Shown: positions 17,643 through 26,842 of the stretch, piece after piece
Position numbering within the stretch: the stretch's first letter is position 1
How the letters are laid out: the number at the start of each line of letters is the position of its first letter
Assembly (NCBI RefSeq): GCF_900116175.1
Contig: NZ_FPCH01000002.1
Coordinates: forward strand, 1,240,001 to 1,304,000
Source: Hyphomicrobium facile
GTDB taxonomy: Bacteria; Pseudomonadota; Alphaproteobacteria; Rhizobiales; Hyphomicrobiaceae
Direction of reading: 5' to 3'
Length of the DNA stretch: 64,000 nucleotides
Notes under the pieces: generated by a model
Told to the model about the DNA's origin: nothing
Seen by the model: the letters and a program-made list of their open reading frames with translations, nothing else
The model's database searches: none
Translations under genes and position numbers: made by a program

Positions 17643-18866
17643 CTAGAAATTGGCGTACATGCGCCCGCGATTAAGCAGGCCGCTCGGATCGAAGGCCGAC
17701 TTGATCCCGCGTGTCAATCTTTCGATCTCCGGCTTCAGGGGTTCGAAGACTTCGACGGAGTTGCGGATTTCCGGCTCTGCACGGATCAACGTCGCGTGGC
17801 CGCCACGAACGGCAACGGCGCGGCGCACATCGGCTGCACCGGCATCGGCAGCGGCCGGGACTTCCAGCCAGACGAGCGCGCCGGACCAATCGTAGAACGC
17901 CACCACATCCATGAACTTTTGGATCGCGGCGACGATTTCAGGCGCCTTCGTCGGAAGTGTTGAAATCCGCCACAGGCTCGTCTCGGTCGAGAACGGCATC
18001 ATAGAAAGCGTGCGGAATTCGCTCCAAAGACTGAAGGTGTCTTCCGCATCGAGTTCGATCGGCTTGCCGTAAACCTTGAGCGCCGCCTTGAGCTTCTCCC
18101 TGCGCTCGTCGATCGACGTCGCAAACGTCTCGAGACGCAGAAGCGTCAGCGATTGTCCGACACCTTTGAGCTTCGGCACTTTGAGCCTGTCGACGCAATT
18201 CTTCGGGAGATGGACCGCGCCCGAAATTTCGAGCGGAGTCGCCATCGCGATGTTGAGCGCTTCGATCGCCAAATCGTCCGGCAGGCCGACGAAGGCCAGC
18301 GTTTGCATGGTCTGTGGGAGCGGCGCGACCTTGAATGTCACTTCGGTCATGACGGCGAGCGTTCCCCAGCTGCCGGTCAATCCGCGGGCGACGTCGAGGC
18401 CGGCGACATTCTTCATCACGCGGCCGCCGGATTTGAAAAGCTCGCCGCGGCCGTTGACGGCGCGGACACCGAGCAGGTTATCGCGGGCGCTTCCGGCGGA
18501 AATGCGCCGGGAGCCCGAAAAATTCGTCGCGAAGACGCCGCCGATGGAGAGCGCGCCGCCCGGCGCTCCGGTCGCTGGTCCGAGATCTACAGGTTCGAAG
18601 CTGAGCATCTGACCGCGCGCCGCGAGGATCGCCTCGATTTCATAAACCGGCGTGCCGGACCTTGCCGACATGACGAGTTCCGTCGGCTCATAGAGCGTCA
18701 CGCCCTTGAGGCCGGAGGTCGTCAACACGACGTCCGCCTTCGCGACCCGGCCGGTGTTGCGAAGAGCGCCATGCCCCACGACTTCGATGCCACGCTTCTC
18801 GCGCGCAAGCCTCGCAATCATGGACTGCAATTCCCACTCGGCGGCGGGGCGAAAAAGCTCAGTCAC
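17643..18866 (-). CDS. glcE: Glycolate oxidase FAD-binding subunit GlcE
   Basis: GlcE is the second flavoprotein-like subunit of the GlcDEF complex. The 407 residues contain an FAD_binding_4 region with EVVGHGALRNTGRVAKADVVLTTSGLKG and FEPVDLGPATGAPGGALSIGGVFATNFSG-type segments. I chose the GTG at 18866 (protein start TELFRPAAEWELQSMI), 15 bases after the glcD stop; the ATG at 18877 is in another frame and stops at once. At about 400 residues it is longer than E. coli GlcE (350), with an extended C-terminus. Confidence 0.9.
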   Translation of the reverse strand: MTELFRPAAEWELQSMIARLAREKRGIEVVGHGALRNTGRVAKADVVLTTSGLKGVTLYEPTELVMSARSGTPVYEIEAILAARGQMLSFEPVDLGPATGAPGGALSIGGVFATNFSGSRRISAGSARDNLLGVRAVNGRGELFKSGGRVMKNVAGLDVARGLTGSWGTLAVMTEVTFKVAPLPQTMQTLAFVGLPDDLAIEALNIAMATPLEISGAVHLPKNCVDRLKVPKLKGVGQSLTLLRLETFATSIDERREKLKAALKVYGKPIELDAEDTFSLWSEFRTLSMMPFSTETSLWRISTLPTKAPEIVAAIQKFMDVVAFYDWSGALVWLEVPAAADAGAADVRRAVAVRGGHATLIRAEPEIRNSVEVFEPLKPEIERLTRGIKSAFDPSGLLNRGRMYANF

Positions 18867-18880
18867 GATCGCACCATCTG

Positions 18881-20353
18881 CTAGGCAGCCTCCGGTGTGC
18901 TGGCGGCGTCGCCAGCGCGCATGACGTTGGTGATGGCGAGCGGAAATACCTTCGCCGGGTTCAATCGCCACGTCGGATCGAAAACGGTTTTTATCCGCAT
19001 CTGAACGGCCAGATCGGTGGGCGAGAACTGGGTCGTCATCAGTTCGCGTTTTTCGATGCCGACACCGTGCTCGCCCGTGAGACAGCCGCCAAGCTCGACG
19101 CACAGCTTCAGAATAGTTTCGCCCGCAAGCTCGGCGCGTTCCGCCTCCTCGGGACTGTTCGCATCATAGAGGATGAGCGGATGCAGATTGCCGTCGCCGG
19201 CGTGGAAGATGTTGGCGACCTTGAGACCGTACTCGGCGCAGATCTGGCTGATCCGGGTCAACGCGTGAGGCAACTGCGCGAGCGGGATGGTGCCGTCCAT
19301 GCATAGGTAATCGGAAATGCGCCCGATCGCGCCGAACGCCGCCTTACGGCCGGCCCAGATCCGCGCGCTCTGTTCGGCATCGGCGCTGATCTGAACGGTT
19401 TTTGGATCGAAGCGAGCGGCGATTTCGGCGATGCGGCCGAGCAGGATGCCGATTTCCGCCTCCGAGCCTTCGACCTCGACGATCAGCAATGCTTCCGCAT
19501 CGAGCGGATAGCCTGCGCCGGCGAAGGCTTCGCATACTTCGATCGCCGCGTGATCCATGTATTCGATCGCTACAGGGATGATACCGGCCGCTATGATCGC
19601 CGAGACGCAACTGCCCGCTGCCTCCGGCGAACGAAAGCCAATCATCATCGGCCGTGCGCCTTCCGGCGCCGGAACGAGCTTCACGGTTGCTTCAGTGATG
19701 ACGCCGAGCTGGCCCTCGGACCCGATGACCAGGCTCAAGAGGTCGTAGCCGTTGCGTTCCAGCGCCGAGCCGCCGATCTCGACGACGGTGCCGTCGATCA
19801 GCACCATTTTGACGCCCAAGACGTTGTGCGTCGTCACTCCGTACTTGAGACAGTGCGCGCCGCCGGAATTCATCGCGAGATTGCCTGCAAGCGTACACGC
19901 AAGTTGCGATGAGGGATCGGGCGCATAGAAAAAGCCGCCCGCCGCGACCTCCGCCGTGATCTGGAGATTTGTTATTCCGGCTTCGAGACGCGCCAAGCGG
20001 TTGGCATAATCGATCTCGATGACGCGGTTCATCTTCGAGATGCAGAGGACGATGGCATCCTCGGTCGGCAACGACCCGCCGCACAGAGATGTGCCTGCGC
20101 CGCGGGGAATGACTTTGACGTCGTTCTCGTGGCAATACTTCAAGATCTTGGAGACTTCTTCGGTCGTGCGCGGCAGGACGACGAGCATGGGCACGCGGCG
20201 ATAAGCCGTGAACGCATCCGTCTCGTAGGCCCGGCGTCCATCTTCGTCGACGATCAGAAGATCCTGACCGACGCGGCTTTTCAGGCCTTCGATCAGAATG
20301 GGCAGCCGCCGCAAGACGCCAACATCGGGCTCAGGCAGCTCGATATGCGGCAT
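18881..20353 (-). CDS. glcD: Glycolate oxidase catalytic subunit GlcD
   Basis: GlcD is the FAD-dependent (S)-2-hydroxy-acid dehydrogenase subunit that oxidises glycolate. The 490 residues have an FAD_binding_4 domain (VIPRGAGTSLCGGSLP, then ACTLAGNLAMNSGGAHCLKYG) and a C-terminal FAD-oxidase domain ending with NIFHAGDGNLHPLILYD and GEHGVGIEKRELM. I place the start at the ATG at 20353, preceded by TTGGAGAC; a TTG seven codons upstream is possible. It heads the glcDEF-cobTS operon. D-lactate dehydrogenases share this fold, but the full GlcDEF set favours glycolate. Confidence 0.92.
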   Translation of the reverse strand: MPHIELPEPDVGVLRRLPILIEGLKSRVGQDLLIVDEDGRRAYETDAFTAYRRVPMLVVLPRTTEEVSKILKYCHENDVKVIPRGAGTSLCGGSLPTEDAIVLCISKMNRVIEIDYANRLARLEAGITNLQITAEVAAGGFFYAPDPSSQLACTLAGNLAMNSGGAHCLKYGVTTHNVLGVKMVLIDGTVVEIGGSALERNGYDLLSLVIGSEGQLGVITEATVKLVPAPEGARPMMIGFRSPEAAGSCVSAIIAAGIIPVAIEYMDHAAIEVCEAFAGAGYPLDAEALLIVEVEGSEAEIGILLGRIAEIAARFDPKTVQISADAEQSARIWAGRKAAFGAIGRISDYLCMDGTIPLAQLPHALTRISQICAEYGLKVANIFHAGDGNLHPLILYDANSPEEAERAELAGETILKLCVELGGCLTGEHGVGIEKRELMTTQFSPTDLAVQMRIKTVFDPTWRLNPAKVFPLAITNVMRAGDAASTPEAA

Positions 20354-20558
20354 CGTCTTCTGTCTCCAAGCCAATAGTCATGTCGGCTGTTTCGCTCTTG
20401 GGCCGTCAGCTTACGTCAGCCAGAGACGCGGCGGCCCAAATTCGATCGCGCCTGCGGCAACCTCGGCGCGTAGCCACGGGCATTAATCATCCTCGCACGT
20501 GCGCCGGTGACCGGCAATATAGGCTTGGCCGTTGCGCCTGTGTAGAAAGCGCGCCCCA

Positions 20559-20963
20559 TCAGCGGCGGTCGCCCGCGCCGGGCCAGCGCTGGCCGCCCGG
20601 ATCGCGAGGCTCGCGAAACTCGCGGGGCGGGGGTCCGCGCATATCGCGGGGGTCGCCCATGCCAGCGCCTGCGCCTCGCGGCTCGCTCATGCCTCGGGGG
20701 TCGGGTCGCACATCGCGCGGAGCGCGGTCGCGGTCGCGGGAACGAGCTCCCGAGAAGCATTGGGTGATGCAGCTCTGCAACTGAGCGTCGCAATGTGCGG
20801 AATACAGGAGTTTTGCGGCCATCCGGCAGGAATTGTGCTGGGACCGGCAGGAATCGGCACAGGGATCGGCGCTCGCGTCACCGGCTGCAAAAGCCAACAC
20901 CGCCAGAACAGCCAGCGCGGCCATTCCAAACGATTTTATCGACACTGATGCAGCCTGAAACAC
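20559..20963 (-). CDS. Small secreted protein with a symmetric six-cysteine core
   Basis: No known family is recognised. The 134-residue product has a signal peptide (SFGMAALAVLAVLAFAAG, cleavage near residue 32). Six cysteines follow at 35, 39, 46, 58, 65 and 69, spaced C-x3-C-x6-C-x11-C-x6-C-x3-C. This mirror-symmetric pattern suggests a disulfide-linked helical hairpin. After residue 70 the chain is low-complexity, rich in Arg, Asp, Pro and Gly with RDPRG-like repeats. The GTG start is chosen for its ideal AGGAGG seven bases upstream. It lies alone between gshA and the glcD promoter. Confidence 0.7.
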   Translation of the reverse strand: MFQAASVSIKSFGMAALAVLAVLAFAAGDASADPCADSCRSQHNSCRMAAKLLYSAHCDAQLQSCITQCFSGARSRDRDRAPRDVRPDPRGMSEPRGAGAGMGDPRDMRGPPPREFREPRDPGGQRWPGAGDRR

Positions 20964-21099
20964 CTACCGCCTCCTCATCCCCGGGCCGTGCTGGGCGGCT
21001 GAGCCTAGGCAAGCGGCGGAAGCTACTCGCGCGACCATGAACATGGCCTGAACCGGTGGTTGAACCTGAGGCAACAGGCTCGCCTGGCAACGGGCGCCA

Positions 21100-22482
21100 T
21101 CAGAAAGCAAACTCCTCGAAGATCCGATCAACGTTGCCCTGCCACTCCCCGGAATAACGCCGCAGCAATTCGTCCGCCACGGTCTGGCCGTTGCCTGCGA
21201 TCTTCTCGAGCGGGGCCAGAAATACCGTCTCGTCCTGGTTTTTGGCGTTGATGCGGGCGCGGTTCTTGAGACCGTGCCGCGAAATACGCAAGGCTTGGCG
21301 GGCGATGCTGGCGACCGTCGTCGTCCGGAAAGGCGTCGCGAGTGCCGTTTTCGGAACGGCTGCCCGCAGATTTTCCCGCTCTTCGCTGGTCCAGTCGCGG
21401 ACCAGTGTCCAAGCCTGATCCAGCGCGGCCTCGTCGTAAAGAATGCCGGTCCAGAAAGCCGAGAGCGCCGTGATCGTTCCCCAGCGCCCAGCATCGGCGC
21501 CGCGCATCTCCAGAAAACGTTTGAGGCGGACTTCGGGGAAGAGCGTGGTGAGGTGGTCCGACCAATCATCGGCGGTCGGCAGCTCGCCTTCCAGCCCCTT
21601 GAGGCGGCCTGCCAGAAAATCGCGAAACGACGAACCGGCGACATCGATGTAATTGCCGTCGCGGTAGACGAAATACATCGGCACATCGAGCGCGTAATCG
21701 ACGTAGCGCTCATAGCCCATGCCGTCTTCGAACGCGAACGGGAGCATGCCGGTCCGGCGCTTATCGGTGTCGAGCCAGACTTCGCTCCGCATCGACTGGA
21801 AGCCGTTGGGGCGACCCTCGGCGAACGGCGACGACGCGAACAGCGCTGTCGCGATCGGCTGCAGCGCGAGCGATACGCGGAGCTTTTTCACCATGTCGGC
21901 TTCGCTCGAAAAATCGAGGTTCACCTGGATCGTCGCGGTCCGGTACATCATGTCGAGACCGCGACTGCCGACTGTCGGCATATAGCGGGTCATCACCTGA
22001 TAGCGCTTCTTCGGCATGTGCGGGATCTGGTCGAGCCGCCACTTCGGCGAAAATCCGACGCCCAGAAAACCGATGGCAAGATCCTCGCCGACGTCGATGA
22101 CTTCGCGCAGATGCTCGTCGGTTTCGACTGCCGTTTCGTGCAGCGTTTCGAGAGGCGCGCCAGAGAGCTCGAACTGGCCGCCCGGCTCGAGGCTGATCGT
22201 GCCGCCCTTCTCGCCGTCCGGGCGCTTCAGGGCGATGACGTTTTCACCTTCCTTGATGGCGACCCAGCCGTAGCGGCGGATCAACTCTTCCATCAGGGCG
22301 CGAATGCCATCGGTGCCGCCGTAGGGCACGGGATCCAACGTCACGGTGCGAAATACGAACTTCTCGTGCTCGGTGCCGATACGCCAATCCGCTTTCGGCT
22401 TCTCGCCAGCCGCAATCCAGCGCACGAGATCGTCTCGTGTCTCGATCGTCGCGCTCGCAGCACCTTGTTCTCGCGTGGACAT
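21100..22482 (-). CDS. gshA: Glutamate-cysteine ligase, alphaproteobacterial/plant type
   Basis: This enzyme makes gamma-glutamylcysteine, the first step of glutathione synthesis. The 460-residue protein matches the plant-like group: WRIGTEHEKFVF near residue 35 (metal and Glu binding), SLEPGGQFELSGAPLETLH at about 95-113, and MMYRTATIQVNLDFSSE around 180. It is monocistronic in appearance, with 103 bases to rsmE upstream and 136 bases to the cysteine-rich gene downstream. gshB is not in the window. Confidence 0.94.
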   Translation of the reverse strand: MSTREQGAASATIETRDDLVRWIAAGEKPKADWRIGTEHEKFVFRTVTLDPVPYGGTDGIRALMEELIRRYGWVAIKEGENVIALKRPDGEKGGTISLEPGGQFELSGAPLETLHETAVETDEHLREVIDVGEDLAIGFLGVGFSPKWRLDQIPHMPKKRYQVMTRYMPTVGSRGLDMMYRTATIQVNLDFSSEADMVKKLRVSLALQPIATALFASSPFAEGRPNGFQSMRSEVWLDTDKRRTGMLPFAFEDGMGYERYVDYALDVPMYFVYRDGNYIDVAGSSFRDFLAGRLKGLEGELPTADDWSDHLTTLFPEVRLKRFLEMRGADAGRWGTITALSAFWTGILYDEAALDQAWTLVRDWTSEERENLRAAVPKTALATPFRTTTVASIARQALRISRHGLKNRARINAKNQDETVFLAPLEKIAGNGQTVADELLRRYSGEWQGNVDRIFEEFAF

Positions 22483-22585
22483 ATTACCGAGCGACCCAGC
22501 CTTGCCAAACCGACGCGGGTGCGCCCCGCGGCTTGAGCCTTATGGCGAGGACCGACGGGAACGGCAAGCGTCCCCGACAATGGAG

Positions 22586-23332
22586 TTAGCGGCGGCGCCA
22601 ATCGCCAAGAACGGCATTGACGATCGCAAGCGCGGCAACGGCTGCGGTATCGGCGCGCATGATTCGCGGGCCGAGCGACAGCGGCACGACATAGGGCTTG
22701 CCGACGAGGCGCTGTCGCTCGCGCGGGGAAAAGCCACCTTCGGGTCCGATAAGGACTGCCAGGGGCCCAGCCGAGAGCTTCTCCAAAGCCCCGATCGGGT
22801 CAGACAGTTGCTCGTGCTCGTCGCAGTAGATCAGGCGGCGCGCTTCGTCCCAATCGTCAAGGACGTCATCGAGTTTTGCGGGCGGCTCGACGGCCGGCAC
22901 TTGCAAAATCCCGCACTGCTCCGCCGCCTCGATCACGTTGGCGCGCATCCGCTCGCTGTTAACTCTTTCCGCGACCGTTCTTTCGGTAATGACAGGCCTG
23001 AGGCGCGCGGCGCCCATTTCGGTCGCCTTCTGCACCATGTAATCGAGCCGCGACCGTTTGAGCGGCGCGAACAAATAGTCGATGTCGGGGCCACTTTCCT
23101 GGGGGCGCGTCTGTTCCTCGACTTGGAGCGTGACGCGCCGCTTGTGCGTCTCGGCGAGGGTCGCAACCCACTCGCCGTCGCGGCCGTTGAATACCAACAG
23201 CTTTGCTCCCGGCCGCAGGCGCAGGACGCCGGTCAGGTAGTGCGCCTGCGGCGGCTCAAGCTCCAAGAGCTTGGCAGCGGCGAGATCGTTGTCGACAAAT
23301 AGTCGCTCTGAAGTCAGGTCGCGGATAGCCAT
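22586..23332 (-). CDS. rsmE: 16S rRNA m3U1498 methyltransferase
   Basis: RsmE uses S-adenosylmethionine to methylate U1498 of 16S rRNA. The 248 residues combine an N-terminal PUA-like domain (HYLTGVLRLRPGAKLLVFNG) with a SPOUT domain containing the knot motifs VLIGPEGGFSPRE and LGPRIMRADTA. The length is typical. It is divergent from ubiA, with 132 bases between the starts. Confidence 0.95.
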   Translation of the reverse strand: MAIRDLTSERLFVDNDLAAAKLLELEPPQAHYLTGVLRLRPGAKLLVFNGRDGEWVATLAETHKRRVTLQVEEQTRPQESGPDIDYLFAPLKRSRLDYMVQKATEMGAARLRPVITERTVAERVNSERMRANVIEAAEQCGILQVPAVEPPAKLDDVLDDWDEARRLIYCDEHEQLSDPIGALEKLSAGPLAVLIGPEGGFSPRERQRLVGKPYVVPLSLGPRIMRADTAAVAALAIVNAVLGDWRRR

Positions 23333-23464
23333 GATGCGGTCTTATCGAAGCCGCGCTTGCAGTCAAACGTATGTCGCATCCATGACCCGGTATTGCGCCT
23401 CCCTATATTGCGTCGGGGCGACGGGCCGGATAGGTCTTTGCCAAAGTTGCCGGAGAAACATCAT

Positions 23465-24433
23465 TTGACGACGGGTGCCGAGATTTCGCCCAAGCCGACA
23501 TTGCGTGTTGCGGATGCACCGCCGTCGAACTGGGTCGATCGATGGGCGCCGGCATCGTGGCAGCCGTACCTTCGGCTCGGGCGATTGGACCGGCCGATCG
23601 GCACGTGGCTGTTGCTGTTTCCCTGCTGGTGGGCGCAGACCCTCGCCCAGGTCAATTCCGGCGATCACCTGCCGAATATCGGCTATCTCGTGCTCTTCGC
23701 CATCGGCGCTCTCGCGATGCGCGCCTGCGGTTGCGCCTATAACGACTGGGTCGACCGCGACATCGACGGCCGCGTCGAGCGGACGGTCAATCGTCCTCTG
23801 CCATCAGGGCAAGTTTCGCCGGAAGCCGCGCTTGGCTTCGTCGTCGCGACGGCGCTCATCGGGCTGGTCGTCCTGTTGAACTTCAACAGCTTCACGATCT
23901 GGCTGGCTATCGCCTCGCTTTTCATCGTTGCGGCTTACCCATTTGCGAAGCGCTTCACATCGTATCCGCAGCTGGTGCTGGGCCTTGCTTTCAACTGGGG
24001 CGCCCTCGTCGGCTGGGCCGCAATCAAGGGATCGATCGGCCTTCCGGCGCTCGCCCTTTACGCGGGCTGCGTGTTCTGGACGGTCGGCTACGACACGATC
24101 TACGCGCATCAGGACAAAGAGGACGATGCGCTTCTGGGGCTCGGCTCGACGGCGCTGCATTTCGGCGAAGACACGGTTTCGTTCGTCGGCGCGATGTATG
24201 GGCTCGCCGGAATTCTGTGGCTCGTGGCCGGCGCGCTTGCCGGTGCCCACCTCGTCTATTTCCTGGCCGTCGTCCTGGTGTTCCTGCAGATGTCGTGGCA
24301 GGTCGCGACGCTCGATATTCACAATTCCAGCAACTGTCTCTGGCGATTCAAGTCGAACCGGGACGTCGGCCTCGCCGTCTTCGTGGGCCTTGTTGCCGAT
24401 ATGGCGCTGTCGTGGTTTGCCGGGCTCGGCTGA
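23465..24433 (+). CDS. ubiA: 4-hydroxybenzoate polyprenyltransferase
   Basis: UbiA attaches the polyprenyl tail to 4-hydroxybenzoate in ubiquinone synthesis at the inner membrane. The first Asp-rich motif is NDWVDRDID (Asn93 to Asp101) and the second is around YDTIYAHQDKEDD (210-221). About eight or nine transmembrane helices fill the rest. I place the start at TTG 23465 because CGGAGAAA precedes it and the product (322 residues) has family length; upstream in-frame codons encode an unrelated Arg/Pro-rich stretch. Confidence 0.92.
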   Translation: MTTGAEISPKPTLRVADAPPSNWVDRWAPASWQPYLRLGRLDRPIGTWLLLFPCWWAQTLAQVNSGDHLPNIGYLVLFAIGALAMRACGCAYNDWVDRDIDGRVERTVNRPLPSGQVSPEAALGFVVATALIGLVVLLNFNSFTIWLAIASLFIVAAYPFAKRFTSYPQLVLGLAFNWGALVGWAAIKGSIGLPALALYAGCVFWTVGYDTIYAHQDKEDDALLGLGSTALHFGEDTVSFVGAMYGLAGILWLVAGALAGAHLVYFLAVVLVFLQMSWQVATLDIHNSSNCLWRFKSNRDVGLAVFVGLVADMALSWFAGLG

Positions 24434-24571
24434 GGCGCCGGGCACATACGAGAACGCGGCCCGAGAGGTCCCGTGCCGCGCTGTTCCGTCTCACTGTCGA
24501 ACTTCCGAGCCGCTTTCCGTGGCTTTGTATGGGATCTTGGCAGAATTCTCTTCCGATGAGCTTAAGAAATA

Positions 24572-24669
24572 GCGTAAACAAATGCTTACGCAGAAGTTAT
24601 GCGATTCCTGATTGGCCAGAGGACGCTTTGCGCCGTTGACGGCTGTCACACGCGCGGCTTTTTAAAAAG
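24572..24669. other. Palindromes in the leader of the DUF4170/exporter operon
   Basis: The 274-base gap between ubiA and DUF4170 has no gene. It contains GCGTAA/TTACGC (24572-24591, eight-base loop) and a perfect 12-base palindrome CTTTTTAAAAAG (24658-24669) 38 bases before the DUF4170 start. Either could be a regulator site; no clear promoter is seen. Confidence 0.4.
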
Positions 24670-24707
24670 TCGCCCGGAGCATTTGTTCAGGAGACGAACA
24701 GTCGTCC

Positions 24708-24986
24708 ATGTCCCAGACCTCATCTTCATCCGATTCAAAACCGCAGCTCCTGCATCTCGTTTTCGGGGGTGAACTCGAAACGCTCGAGGGCCACGAATTT
24801 CGCAATCTCGAGGGCCTTGATATCGTCGGCATCTATCCGGACTATCAGTCCGCTTACGCCGCTTGGAAGAACGCAGCCCAGCGCTCGGTCGACAACGCGA
24901 TGATGCGCTATTTCATCGTGCATCTGCACCGGCTGCTCGAGCCGAATGGCATGAAGCCATCTCAGCCGGCAACATCCGCCACGTGA
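24708..24986 (+). CDS. DUF4170 protein
   Basis: This 92-residue cytoplasmic protein matches DUF4170, a small alphaproteobacterial family of unknown role. The core HLVFGGELETLEGHEFRNLEGLDIVGIYPDYQSAYAAWKNAAQRSVDNAMMRYFIVHLHRLL spans about residues 16-76. The stop codon overlaps the GTG of the exporter gene by four bases (GTGA), so the two are co-translated. Its position before an MsbA-like exporter and Kdo transferase suggests a part in lipid A export or maturation; that is inference. Confidence 0.85.
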   Translation: MSQTSSSSDSKPQLLHLVFGGELETLEGHEFRNLEGLDIVGIYPDYQSAYAAWKNAAQRSVDNAMMRYFIVHLHRLLEPNGMKPSQPATSAT

Positions 24987-26794
24987 CGGGCAATCTTCTC
25001 AAACCCGAAAAGAAGGCCCGGCCGCGTCTGCGGCTCGATGCGGCTTCGCGCGCGCTCCTTCGCCGTTTCGTCGTCGACTGGGTTTGGCCGCGTCGATGGG
25101 AACTCGGCTGGACGCTCTTTCTGACGGCGTGCCTCGCCGCGGTGACCGGCGGCTATCCGGCCGTCATCAAGAAATCATTCGACATGCTGATGGGCAATCA
25201 GCAAGGCGCGCTACCGTTCGTGCTGACGGCGATCGTCGGCATTACGATCGCGCGCGCGACACTGCTTTTTGCGCAAGCGATCGCGACGAACCGTTTCATT
25301 CTTCGCCTCACCTCGGACATGCAGAAGCTCGCGTTCCGGCATCTCATCAGTGCCGATTTCGCGCGGCTGTCGCGGGAGACGCCCGGCCGGCTGATGTCGC
25401 GGCTGACGAACGACATCGGCTTCGTGCAAGGCGCGATGATGGCGGCGCTGAACTCGATTTTCCGCGACACCTTCTCGGTCATCGCGCTCGTGATCGCGAT
25501 GCTTTATCTCGACTGGGCAATGACGCTCGTGGTCTTGAGCGTCTATCCGCTCGCCGCTTTGCCCGTCGCCGCGATCAGTCAACGGCTCCGCCGTGTCGCC
25601 AAGCAAACGCAGAGCGGCCTCGGCGATATGACCTCGCTCCTCGCGGAAAAGCTCGCGGGCGCGCGCTTGATCAAGTCGTTTCAGCTCGAGAATTACGCGG
25701 CCGACCGCCTCGACAACAGCTTCGAGCAAATCTACGGGCTGAAGATGAAGTCCGTGCGGACGCGCGCGCGGATGGATCCGATCCTCGAAGTGCTCGGCGG
25801 CATTGCGATCGCGGGCGTCGTCGGCTTTGCCTACCTGCGCATTTCCACCGGCATCTCGACCGTCGGCGATTTCATGGGGTTCATCACCGCGTTGCTCATG
25901 GCGGCGCAGCCCATTCGCGCGCTTGGAAACCTCGCCGGCCGGCTTCAAGAGGGCCTTGCCGCCGCTGAAAGTTTCTACGGCTTGATCGACGAGATGCCGA
26001 CGATCGGCGACAAGCCGGACGCGAAGCGTCTCAGTGTTTCTAAAGGCCAGATCTCTTTCCGCGGGGTCGGGTTCGCTTACGATGCGGCGTCGGAAGAACG
26101 CGCCGTGCACGACGTCACGCTCGACGTTCCGGGCGGATCGACCGTCGCCCTCGTCGGCCGCTCGGGCGCGGGCAAATCGACGATCATCAATCTCGTGCCC
26201 CGGCTTTTCGATGTTACCGAAGGCCAGATCCTGATCGATGGCCAGGATGTTCGCGATGTAACGCTCTCGTCGCTGCGCGACCAGATCGCGATCGTCAGCC
26301 AGGACATCACGCTGTTCGACGACACGATCGAAGCGAATATCGCGCTTGGGCGCCTTGGGGCGAGTTCAGAAGATATCATCGAGGCTGCGAAAGCGGCGGC
26401 GGCTCACGACTTCATCATGGGGTTGCCTCAGGGCTATCAGACGATGATCGGCGATCGCGGCAGCCGCCTTTCGGGCGGGCAGCGCCAGCGCGTCGCGCTC
26501 GCGCGGGCCATCCTGAAGGACGCGCCGATCCTTCTTCTCGACGAGGCGACGAGCGCGCTCGACAATGAAAGCGAGCAACTCGTTCAGGAGGCGCTTGCAA
26601 AGTTCACGCGCACCCGCACGACGCTCGTCATCGCGCACCGGCTTTCGACGATCCAGAACGCGGACATGATTTGCGTGATGGACGGCGGCCGCATCGTTGA
26701 GCTCGGGAAACATTTCGAGCTGATCGACCGCAACGGCCCTTATGCTCGGCTGAACCGTTCTGCGCACGGGCCTCAGACGATGATCGTTAATTGA
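24983..26794 (+). CDS. MsbA-like ABC exporter (fused membrane and ATPase domains)
   Basis: This 603-residue half-transporter has six transmembrane helices within about residues 35-330, then an ATPase domain with Walker A GRSGAGKS, signature LSGGQRQR and Walker B ILLLDEATSALD. It groups by layout with MsbA-type flippases that move lipid A-core across the inner membrane. The start is the GTG at 24983, overlapping the DUF4170 stop; longer in-frame upstream sequence lies within DUF4170. Being next to the Kdo transferase and lpxK genes supports a lipopolysaccharide precursor as substrate, but substrate is not provable here. Confidence 0.88.
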   Translation: MTGNLLKPEKKARPRLRLDAASRALLRRFVVDWVWPRRWELGWTLFLTACLAAVTGGYPAVIKKSFDMLMGNQQGALPFVLTAIVGITIARATLLFAQAIATNRFILRLTSDMQKLAFRHLISADFARLSRETPGRLMSRLTNDIGFVQGAMMAALNSIFRDTFSVIALVIAMLYLDWAMTLVVLSVYPLAALPVAAISQRLRRVAKQTQSGLGDMTSLLAEKLAGARLIKSFQLENYAADRLDNSFEQIYGLKMKSVRTRARMDPILEVLGGIAIAGVVGFAYLRISTGISTVGDFMGFITALLMAAQPIRALGNLAGRLQEGLAAAESFYGLIDEMPTIGDKPDAKRLSVSKGQISFRGVGFAYDAASEERAVHDVTLDVPGGSTVALVGRSGAGKSTIINLVPRLFDVTEGQILIDGQDVRDVTLSSLRDQIAIVSQDITLFDDTIEANIALGRLGASSEDIIEAAKAAAAHDFIMGLPQGYQTMIGDRGSRLSGGQRQRVALARAILKDAPILLLDEATSALDNESEQLVQEALAKFTRTRTTLVIAHRLSTIQNADMICVMDGGRIVELGKHFELIDRNGPYARLNRSAHGPQTMIVN

Positions 26795-26804
26795 GGAAGC
26801 TGAC

Positions 26805-26842
26805 CGAATAGCCGAGAGCCACTCACGGGGCTTGGCTATTCG
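26805..26842. terminator. Bidirectional hairpin between exporter and phosphatase genes
   Basis: CGAATAGCC (26805-26813) and GGCTATTCG (26834-26842) form a perfect nine-base stem with a 20-base loop. It spans the 41-base convergent gap and includes the stop codon of the phosphatase gene. Position suggests termination from both directions; there is no long T-run on either side. Confidence 0.5.

Noticed and set aside
16547-17674. 375-residue open frame opposite glcF
   Set aside because: It is a shadow of glcF with no domain signature.
20375-20558. Possible cobalamin riboswitch upstream of the glc-cob operon
   Set aside because: No B12-box-like conserved sequence or matching stems could be found in the leader.
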